Positions 1-6,455 of a stretch of DNA of 15,436 nucleotides are shown piece after piece (position 1 is the stretch's first letter; each line of letters opens with the position of its first letter). The stretch covers positions 1 through 15,436 of the forward strand of contig JAUWSR010000049.1 of NCBI GenBank assembly GCA_030609975.1, given 5' to 3'. The position numbers were made by a program, and so were the translations under genes. A model generated the notes under the pieces. The model was given only the letters and a program-made list of their open reading frames with translations, was not told where the DNA came from and ran no database searches. This DNA comes from Acidobacteriota bacterium (GTDB taxonomy: Bacteria > Acidobacteriota > Aminicenantia > Aminicenantales > Aminicenantaceae).

Positions 1-2
1 GG

Positions 3-581
3 CTATTTCCGACGTATGGAGATAATATCAATGGTTTCTCTGGGGCAATCCGGCAATCCATTTTTGGTCATGGTTTTGACTGATGCGATGGCATCAACGA
101 CTTCGGTTCCTTGAATGACCATTCCAAACGCACAATATCCCCAACCCTCATCGGTTTTGCTTTGAAAATCGAGGTGGGGATTGTCTACACTGTTGAAGTA
201 AAACTGGGCGGCAGCACTGTGAGGATCGGATCTTCGTCCCAAAGCAATGGTGTATTTTCTGTTGTTCAAGCCGGTCTCTGCTTCGTTGCGGATGGGTTCA
301 TAGGCAGCCTTTTGAGTGAAATCCGTGGTCCAGCCGCCCCCTTGGATCATGAAGCCCTTTATCACACGGTGGAAGATGGTTCCATCATAGAATTTCTCAT
401 CGACATAGGTGAGAAAGTTATTGACCGTCTCAGGCGTTTTTTCCGGATAGAGCTCGATCACCATATCACCCTTGGTGGTCTTCATGATCACTTCGATGGT
501 GTCCTCTTGGGCCAGGCCCTCGGATGATATTGCCATAAAAATGCACAGGATGGTTAAAGTCAGGATCAGATGTTTACGCAT
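3..581 (-). CDS. Exported cyclophilin-type peptidyl-prolyl cis-trans isomerase
   Basis: Cyclophilin-fold proline isomerase of 192 aa, probably periplasmic, where it would help fold exported proteins. Residues 1-24 form a signal peptide (basic start, hydrophobic ILTLTILCIFMAI, then GLAQ). The cyclophilin domain fills residues 28-190 and carries the family signatures FHRVIKGFMIQGGG (F70, R72, Q80), the PHSAAAQFYFN block (Q126, F127) and GYCAFGMVIQG (F152). The length fits a short bacterial cyclophilin with a leader. The start is supported by an AAGGAGG ribosome site 6 nt upstream. It lies 72 nt downstream of the CAP-domain gene on the same strand with no obvious terminator between, so the two are probably co-transcribed. 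The stop codon is at bases 3-5, so the gene is complete. Family assignment is certain; periplasmic location is inferred from the leader. Confidence 0.95.
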   Translation of the reverse strand: MRKHLILTLTILCIFMAISSEGLAQEDTIEVIMKTTKGDMVIELYPEKTPETVNNFLTYVDEKFYDGTIFHRVIKGFMIQGGGWTTDFTQKAAYEPIRNEAETGLNNRKYTIALGRRSDPHSAAAQFYFNSVDNPHLDFQSKTDEGWGYCAFGMVIQGTEVVDAIASVKTMTKNGLPDCPRETIDIISIRRK

Positions 582-653
582 GTCGTCCTCCTTACTTGTT
601 TTCTTGAGGTCTCTTCAAGATAGCAGATTCACGAGACCAGCGCAATAATTGCC

Positions 654-1850
654 TTAACGGTAGATCACCGTGATCCAGAACGAACCGATGGGCAGTTCAG
701 GATCGGGCTGATAGCGGATCCCCAAGCCAAATTCTACGAGGGAGGGATCGGTCAGACTTTGCATGAGGTTTTCAGGAAAGTGCGTCAGGTCATTGCTTTG
801 ATAACTCCTGACCGCGTAGGCCGCCAATGATGAGGGGAGGGTTATGGGATACTGTTTTCGGGCTTGGATCGAGATGGCCTCCGCGGTTTGTGAAAGGAGG
901 TGATCGACTTGGATAGGTGTCAGGTGCGACTCTTTTCTGGCTCGGTTGACATGTTCAAGCCAAATATTTTTCCACTCCTCTGGTTTGAGGGAGCGATAAG
1001 GAGTCCCTTGTATAAGAAGAAATGTAAAGAAATAAGCTCCTCCCGGATGATCTTGATCTCGACCTAGGCTCAGTCCCAGCCCTCCACTGTTATAGCGTGT
1101 GTGATCGATGGACTGAATATCGGGTAAAACACTCTCCAGAGATGAGGAAGTCAGGAAGATAAATTTGATGGGCACGGCCTTATACTTCGGGGGCATTGCA
1201 GGCAAAGCATCGCCTTTGGCTTTGCTTTGGGAATATCTATCTGCCAGGTGGTCGGCGTCGGGTATAAAGTCAAAGGAGGGAAGCGCGAGACTGTCACGGA
1301 TCTGATCGAGGCTTTTTTTAGCCTGCTGTTTGACATGCACAAGATCGGCTATTAAAGGCCGGATAAAATCTTGGGTTATGTAATAACCTTTGTCTTCTTC
1401 GAAAAAAACTCCGATCCCGACCTCATCGAACTTGGATTCAAGAATGTTATGCCGGTGTTCCGGACTGTCCATCAAGGACTGATGGATAAACTCTGCTGTA
1501 TAAGTCTGGCTGAAAGCCACATTCTCTCCGTGCGGGCCGAACAGAATACCTTGGGCCTCCAAGCGCTCAGTATAGGTGGCTCCAGAGGTAGATATATGAG
1601 AGAGGAGGCTGCCCTTTGCCATGTCCCCGCTGTGTGCCCGGGCTATATTTTTGAGGAAAGAAGATGATCGCAGAGGCATCCTATCGTGTTGGGCTCGGGC
1701 CAGATTAACAAGATCAAGGAGACGGTCTTCGATCTCCGTGATTGTGGATTTCTGCAGAAGTCGCTGCTGCCCAGGTGTTGAATCCGAATTGAACAAGACA
1801 CCGATAATGCTCAGAAGGACGATAAACAGTGAGCGTTTGGAGGCAGCCAT
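654..1850 (-). CDS. Exported CAP-superfamily (SCP-like) protein with degenerate extra CAP-like segments
   Basis: A 398-aa exported protein. Residues 1-28 look like a signal peptide (hydrophobic LFIVLLSIIGVLF). Residues 37-165 form a recognisable CAP/SCP domain: VNLARAQHDRMPL, ARAHSGDMA (H73), GENVAFS (E109), SPEHRHNIL (H132) and GIGVFFEEDKGYYITQDF. The cavity His and Glu residues of CAP proteins are therefore kept. Residues 294-398 repeat the pattern weakly (VNRARKESHLTPIQ, then VEFGLGIRYQPD and SFWITVIYR) without the His/Glu set, suggesting a decayed second CAP unit. A middle stretch around 246-281 resembles only the end of a CAP domain. Bacterial CAP proteins are secreted and mostly of unknown activity. 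No strong Shine-Dalgarno is visible, only an A/G-rich stretch. The gene is divergent from the M28 peptidase and upstream of the cyclophilin. Confidence 0.85.
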   Translation of the reverse strand: MAASKRSLFIVLLSIIGVLFNSDSTPGQQRLLQKSTITEIEDRLLDLVNLARAQHDRMPLRSSSFLKNIARAHSGDMAKGSLLSHISTSGATYTERLEAQGILFGPHGENVAFSQTYTAEFIHQSLMDSPEHRHNILESKFDEVGIGVFFEEDKGYYITQDFIRPLIADLVHVKQQAKKSLDQIRDSLALPSFDFIPDADHLADRYSQSKAKGDALPAMPPKYKAVPIKFIFLTSSSLESVLPDIQSIDHTRYNSGGLGLSLGRDQDHPGGAYFFTFLLIQGTPYRSLKPEEWKNIWLEHVNRARKESHLTPIQVDHLLSQTAEAISIQARKQYPITLPSSLAAYAVRSYQSNDLTHFPENLMQSLTDPSLVEFGLGIRYQPDPELPIGSFWITVIYR

Positions 1851-1926
1851 GTAAATATTTCTTTTTTTCTTTTCTTTTTACGTATATATTTTAACATAAA
1901 TAAAAATTCTGTATATGGAGGCTGAC
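1851..1926. promoter_or_regulatory. Divergent intergenic region between CAP and M28 genes
   Basis: This 76-nt, very AT-rich gap separates two divergently transcribed genes and so should hold both promoters. It contains a T/C-rich run (1860-1880) and several TATA-like strings (around 1884-1900), but I cannot pick a -35/-10 pair with confidence. A GGAGG ribosome site at 1917-1921 serves the M28 gene. Confidence 0.4.
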
Positions 1927-3450
1927 ATGCGTCGTAAGTTTGTCGTTGTAGGTTTATTCGTTATTGGCTTGGTTTGGGCATCATCCTGGGGAGCGGCCCA
2001 AAGAGGTGGGCAGCAGCTAAGCGAGGAGCAGAAACTCCTGCAGGTGATGCATTCGATACACAGCCAGACGCTGTATGGCTATGTCGAGGAATTGGCCTCG
2101 GATAAATACTGGGGCAGGTTGACGGGAACGGAAGGATACAACCAGAGTGCGGAGTGGGTGGCCTCATACTTTAAAAAGTGGGGTGTTCAGCCTGCCGGGG
2201 ATAACGGAACCTATCTTAGTGCTTTTCCCAATCCCTATACCTTGATTTTTGAGGACTGCCATCTGACTATGCACATTCCTCATAAGGATGGAACGATCGA
2301 CAAGCACTATATCTATGAAGAGGAATTCATTCCGGGATCCACATCGGATTCGGGCGAAGTGACGGCAGAGGTGATCTATGTAGGCTACGGCATCTCGGCT
2401 CCGGAACTGGGCTTTGATGAGTACGCCGGGTTGGACGTTCAGGGTAAGATCGTCTTGATGGAGCGAGAAGCGCCTGTATCCCCCAACCAGGATCCGGAAG
2501 TGTTCAAAAAATGGCGGGCTTATTCCTTTCACCAGTATAAATTGAAGAATGCCGCTGCTCATGGTGCTAGAGGAATGCTCTACAATTACCATATCACCAA
2601 TCCCAACAATGCTTTTGCTGAGGGTTTTATCTATACGCACATCGGAGATGCTGTGGTCAAGGATATCTTTTCAGGGACCGGTCGCAAGCACAAAGATGTC
2701 GTTGCCGCGATCCGAAAAGAGCTTAAACCACGGTCTTTCAACACAGAAAAAGTCTATACCATCAAGAATACTACTGAGCATCATACCGATGGGATCGGAT
2801 ATAACCTGGTGGGTAAGATCGAAGGCACGGATCCCGTCCTGAAGGATGAAATTGTCATCGTGGGAGGGCATCTCGACCACCTCGGCCGCTGCTATGAGAT
2901 CATGCCGGGTGCCAACGACAATGCCTCGGCCATAGCTGTCATTTTGGGAATGGCCGAAGCCTTGACGAAGAGCCCGGTAAAGCCCCGCCGCACTATCCTT
3001 TTTATCTGTTTCGGAGCAGAGGAGCAGGCAGTGGCCGGGTCGAAATTCTACGTGGAGAATCCCATTTTCCCACTGGAAAAAACCGTCTGTCTGATCAATA
3101 TGGACGGAGTGGGCGCCGGGGATAAACTGTCTGCGCTAGCTGCACAAAACTACCCAGACCTATGGGAATATGTCAAACGTGCCAACGACAAATACATCCA
3201 CCGGATCGTGAATACGAGCTATTTCCTTAATAACGCACGGCCGCGTTTGGATGCCGCCCGTTTCATGTGGGCGGGAGTTCCGTCGTTGTCCTTTGCAGCC
3301 TACGGCAGCCGCTCTTTCTATCACGTCACCAAAGACAATATGGATATCATCACACCCGAGATCATGGAAGACCTGGCTCAGATGCTCTTTATGGCCATCT
3401 TGGAAATGGCCAATCAGGACACGCTGGATTTCAGATCCACGGCAAAATAG
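1927..3450 (+). CDS. Exported M28-family zinc aminopeptidase with PA-like insert
   Basis: A 507-aa secreted M28 metallopeptidase that should remove N-terminal residues from peptides outside the cytoplasm using two zinc ions. Residues 1-25 are a signal peptide (MRRKFVVVGLFVIGLVWASSWGAAQ). Residues around 120-245 resemble a protease-associated (PA) insert (VIYVGYGISAPELGFDEYAGLDVQGKI region). The catalytic part shows the complete M28 ligand set: H315 in GGHLDHLG, D331 in GANDNAS, E365/E366 in FGAEEQAVAGS, D393 in INMDGVG and H466 in SFYHVTKDN. The start at 1927 is preferred over an in-frame ATG at 1915 because GGAGG lies 5 nt before 1927 and the leader then begins with MRRK. Its stop is 3 nt before the dehydrogenase start, so the two are probably co-transcribed and translationally coupled. 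Exact substrate is not readable. Confidence 0.93.
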   Translation: MRRKFVVVGLFVIGLVWASSWGAAQRGGQQLSEEQKLLQVMHSIHSQTLYGYVEELASDKYWGRLTGTEGYNQSAEWVASYFKKWGVQPAGDNGTYLSAFPNPYTLIFEDCHLTMHIPHKDGTIDKHYIYEEEFIPGSTSDSGEVTAEVIYVGYGISAPELGFDEYAGLDVQGKIVLMEREAPVSPNQDPEVFKKWRAYSFHQYKLKNAAAHGARGMLYNYHITNPNNAFAEGFIYTHIGDAVVKDIFSGTGRKHKDVVAAIRKELKPRSFNTEKVYTIKNTTEHHTDGIGYNLVGKIEGTDPVLKDEIVIVGGHLDHLGRCYEIMPGANDNASAIAVILGMAEALTKSPVKPRRTILFICFGAEEQAVAGSKFYVENPIFPLEKTVCLINMDGVGAGDKLSALAAQNYPDLWEYVKRANDKYIHRIVNTSYFLNNARPRLDAARFMWAGVPSLSFAAYGSRSFYHVTKDNMDIITPEIMEDLAQMLFMAILEMANQDTLDFRSTAK

Positions 3451-3453
3451 AGC

Positions 3454-4593
3454 ATGCGTTTTCATCTTCCCACGCGCATTATCTTCCAGTCCGGTGTCTT
3501 GTCCAGAGCTGGATCTGTGCTGGAACAGGAAATCGGTAAAGGCCGGACCTTCCTGGTCACGGACAAGGGAGTTCAAGCGGCCGGGATCACAGATAATCTG
3601 CTCGCACAATTACCCGATGTCGCGGTATTCAATGAGATCGAACAGAACCCGCGCCATTCCACTGTCGACCGAGCCGGTGAGATAGTAAGGGAGATGCAGC
3701 CGGAACTTATCCTGGGACTCGGCGGCGGCAGCGTCTTGGATGCGGCCAAAGCCATCGCCCTACTGGGAACGAATCCCGGGAAAATCGAAGACTATGAGGG
3801 GCGGAAGCAGTACAGGTTCGCTCCTCTGCCGGTGGTCGCGATTCCGACCACCTGTGGCACAGGAAGTGAGGTCACTTGGGTGGCTGTGATCACCCACAGC
3901 GATCGCCGTTTCAAGATGAGCATAAAAGGCCCGGAGATGTATCCGGCCTTAGCGCTGGTGGATCCCGATGTCCTCCTGACGCTTCCTCCACGACTGGTAG
4001 CTGCCACCGGTATGGATGCATTGGTGCATGCGGTCGAAGCCTTCACTGTTAAACCTGCTACCCCCATCACCGATACGCTGGCCGAGGAATCCATGCGCTT
4101 GATATTCGCATCCTTGGAACCCGCCTACCAAGATATCCAAGGGAATCGAACAGCTCGAGAAGGCATCATGCTGGGGAGCCTGGTGGCGGGCATGTCATTT
4201 GGAAACAGTGATGTGGGCGCGGTCCACTGCTTGTCGGAATCGGTCGGGGCGCTGTTTGACATCCCGCACGGGATCGCCAATGCGGTTCTGCTGCCCTTTG
4301 TTATGGAGTTCAATCTTCCGGCTGCCGCTCCCAAGTATGCCAGGATCGCCCGCCTTCTTAGGATCTAAGATGAGGATCCCGAGAGAGCGTCCCAGAAACT
4401 TGTGTCGGCTGTGAAAGATCTGTCCCGCCGGCTGAATATCCCGCATTTCCGTGATCTGGGGATTCAGATGGGACAATTCCAGGAGATCGCTGAAAAATCA
4501 TTTGCCAACAATTCCAATCCCTCCAATCCCAGAGAGGCTGATGTTGCTGACTATCGGGGGATGCTGGAAAATGCCTATGCGGATACCGACTAG
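3454..4593 (+). pseudogene. Iron-containing alcohol dehydrogenase interrupted by one in-frame TAA
   Basis: Group III (iron-dependent) NAD(P)-linked alcohol dehydrogenase family. The whole stretch reads in one frame for 379 codons, the usual family length, broken only by TAA at 4366-4368. The first 304 residues contain the nucleotide-binding GLGGGSVLDAAKAIA motif, PTTCGTGSE, and all four metal ligands with canonical spacing: D and H in GMDALVHAVEAF, and the two His in VHCLSESVGALFDIPHG. After the stop, the same frame continues with DEDPERASQKLV through NPREADVADYRGML, the expected C-terminal helical end. Typical relatives run straight through this point. It may be a recent nonsense mutation, a sequencing or assembly error, or a truncated but stable protein. 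TAA excludes ordinary selenocysteine (UGA) or pyrrolysine (UAG) insertion. It starts 3 nt after the M28 stop; its own ribosome site is weak, suggesting coupling. Its end overlaps the M48 gene by 4 bp. Confidence 0.88.
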
Positions 4594-6305
4594 CGTTCCT
4601 CGATAAGGATCTGAAGGACCTCAAGTTCATCGCGGTCAAACCATATCTTATGACAGGAGAGGCATTTGTCCACCGGGACGACGTAGTGGTAGTTGTATGG
4701 GCGGGGGAGCATCTTGTGCCCACAGTTCGGGCAGAAGATAGGGGTGGAGTTCTTCATGTCCATCTTCATGGTGTGGATGGGATTCCACATGAAGTTATCC
4801 TTGAAATCCTGGGCTTTTTTTTGGAGATTTTCCGAAAAGGCAACTTCCTTGCGGGTGATGATACGGTCTATGACTCCAGAATCTATGAGCTTACCGCCAC
4901 ACTTCGAGCAGACCTTGAGACCAACGCCTTCGTAAAAATTGTCTGTGAGAGGATTCCGGCAGCGGGGGCAGCGGTTATGACGGGCAGGATTGAGGGGCTT
5001 CAGGCTGTAAAGATCCCTCAGGCCGGTTCGGATCTGCGGGAATTCGTGGGCCTGCGCTGTTATGTTTTCCTGCAGGTTCTTGGTTCGGAGCTTAGGCGTA
5101 AAAAACTGCAAAGTAAGAACCTCTTCCAGATTGAAAGGACCTTCCCATTTTCCTTTGGAATTGCACACTGACCATATCTTGCCTTCTTCTGAATCGATAT
5201 CTGCAGCCGGCTCAACTGCAGATACGTTTTGGGGACGAATTTCTGAATGAGAGGGCAGTGTCTCGCGCGCTTGGTCGCGCTGGCGTTGGATCTGCAAAAC
5301 ATCTTGAATGATCTTGGCAGGCGGTGCCGGAATCATGTCGGCCAGCAGTTTGATCCTCTTCATAAGAGGAGGATGGGAGTTGAAGATCCGGCTGAGCAGA
5401 CTGTCGGATTCGCCTTTGGATTCAGGCGCTACGATAAAGAGAGGGCTGTAGGTCAGGTTGAAATCTCCTACAAAGGAGTTTTTGACGTGGGCCTTGTAGA
5501 TGGCCCGAGCCAGTGCCCCTGGGTTGCGGCTGAATTCGACCGCGGCTGCATCTGCCAGGATCTCTCGTTCCCGGCTGATCAGAGTGCTTAATAGGTGCAT
5601 AAATAAACCTGACAGAGAGGCACCAAGGAATAACAGGATCTGTCCTCCTCTATATTCCTGTCCAGGCCGGGTTTTTAGAGTGAGCGTGTGCTTCTCAGGT
5701 TCGGCGGCCTGGCGCAGTTTCTCGAAAAAACTTGCCAGCGAGCACACCAGCATCACGTAAAAGGTATCTCCGCGGATGATATGTGCCAGCTCATGTGCAA
5801 TAACAGCTATAAGCTCGTCCCGAGTGAAATCAGCCAGAAGCCCTTCCGTCACGATGATGCTGGGAGTTTTGTCTGATTCGATCAGCGCCATGGAGTTTAT
5901 AGCATATGCCGGAATGATATAAGCGTTTACCTTGGGAAGCCCACTGGCAATACGCATTTCTTCCACGGTATTGGCAAACTGGAGATGGTAGCGGTCCTCC
6001 CTTGCGGGAGGTTGGGCCTGGAGGCGTTTTCGGATGAATGCGGCGCCAAACCTGCGTGCGTCATAGAAATGGAAAACTGCGATAAGCAAGGCCAACCCGA
6101 AGCTGATCCACATCAAGGTCCTGAAATTAGTCAACAGGGGAAACGACTCTATGGGTACAAAAAGTCCTAATCCGGCTAAAAAGATAAAGACCACAAAGCC
6201 TACGGCCAAAAAATAGAAAACGACCAGGATGAGGAACAGCAGCAGACTTTTCTGCCACTGTGTCCGCTGCACCTCATAAAAATTGCGAGCTAAATCCTTG
6301 GTCAT
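4590..6305 (-). CDS. Membrane M48 (HtpX-like) metalloprotease with two C-terminal zinc ribbons
   Basis: A 571-aa membrane-bound zinc endopeptidase of family M48, the HtpX/Ste24 group that degrades damaged membrane proteins or processes peptides. Two N-terminal membrane segments lie near residues 19-49 and 62-80, and further hydrophobic segments near 181-195 and 222-242. The active site is HELAH (H171, E172, H175), with the third zinc ligand E248 in SREREILAD and the conserved FNSHPPLMKRI. After a linker, residues 376-425 (IWSVCNSKGKWEGPFNLEEV) resemble a GYF_2-type domain. Two cysteine ribbons follow: C446/C449/C466/C469, and C525/C528/C548/C551; the latter with KIWFDRDELEVL matches the TFIIB-like zinc ribbon (zf-TFIIB). 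The C-terminus is far longer than in HtpX (about 290 aa). An AGGAAGAG site precedes the start. It is convergent with the dehydrogenase and divergent from the S9 gene. Confidence 0.9.
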   Translation of the reverse strand: MTKDLARNFYEVQRTQWQKSLLLFLILVVFYFLAVGFVVFIFLAGLGLFVPIESFPLLTNFRTLMWISFGLALLIAVFHFYDARRFGAAFIRKRLQAQPPAREDRYHLQFANTVEEMRIASGLPKVNAYIIPAYAINSMALIESDKTPSIIVTEGLLADFTRDELIAVIAHELAHIIRGDTFYVMLVCSLASFFEKLRQAAEPEKHTLTLKTRPGQEYRGGQILLFLGASLSGLFMHLLSTLISREREILADAAAVEFSRNPGALARAIYKAHVKNSFVGDFNLTYSPLFIVAPESKGESDSLLSRIFNSHPPLMKRIKLLADMIPAPPAKIIQDVLQIQRQRDQARETLPSHSEIRPQNVSAVEPAADIDSEEGKIWSVCNSKGKWEGPFNLEEVLTLQFFTPKLRTKNLQENITAQAHEFPQIRTGLRDLYSLKPLNPARHNRCPRCRNPLTDNFYEGVGLKVCSKCGGKLIDSGVIDRIITRKEVAFSENLQKKAQDFKDNFMWNPIHTMKMDMKNSTPIFCPNCGHKMLPRPYNYHYVVPVDKCLSCHKIWFDRDELEVLQILIEER

Positions 6306-6366
6306 GACTTCTCTTCCTATTGGGTCGGACCGGATTCGGGAAAATTGACGGCTCCAGGACAGTTCC

Positions 6367-6398
6367 TTGTTTTGGTAGGGTGGTTATGTTATAAACAT
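6367..6398 (+). promoter_or_regulatory. Candidate sigma-70-like promoter for the S9-M14 operon, with dyad over the -10
   Basis: TTGTTT (6367-6372) and TATAAA (6390-6395) are separated by 17 nt, the preferred spacing for a housekeeping promoter, and lie about 60 nt before the S9 start. The -10 overlaps a perfect 5-bp dyad, ATGTT-ATA-AACAT (6386-6398), which could be an operator or chance in AT-rich DNA. The 150-nt gap 6306-6455 must also carry the promoter for the divergent M48 gene, which I could not place. Identified by eye only. Confidence 0.4.
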
Positions 6399-6455
6399 GG
6401 ACTCAAATCTACATGAGAAATATGCTCAGAAACCTGATTTTGGGGAGGGGTTCCT

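Noticed and set aside
111..527. Long open frame antisense to the cyclophilin gene
   Set aside because: It is fully inside a gene with clear family motifs, has no recognisable motifs of its own, and looks like a codon-bias shadow.
602..638. Terminator between the CAP and cyclophilin genes
   Set aside because: Short inverted matches exist (TCTTGA/TCAAGA and GGTCTC/GAGACC) but they compete, are weak and lack a following U tract on the minus-strand transcript.
1915..1926. Alternative upstream start of the M28 gene
   Set aside because: The GGAGG lies inside that extension and is well placed for the ATG at 1927; the extension adds acidic residues before a clean basic signal peptide start.
4366..4368. 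Programmed recoding of the dehydrogenase stop (selenocysteine or pyrrolysine)
   Set aside because: The codon is TAA, whereas those amino acids use TGA and TAG; the position is not at a catalytic residue.
4402..4593. Separate small gene of 63 codons after the dehydrogenase
   Set aside because: It is in the same frame as the dehydrogenase and matches that family's C-terminus; it is the tail of the interrupted gene, with no ribosome site of its own.
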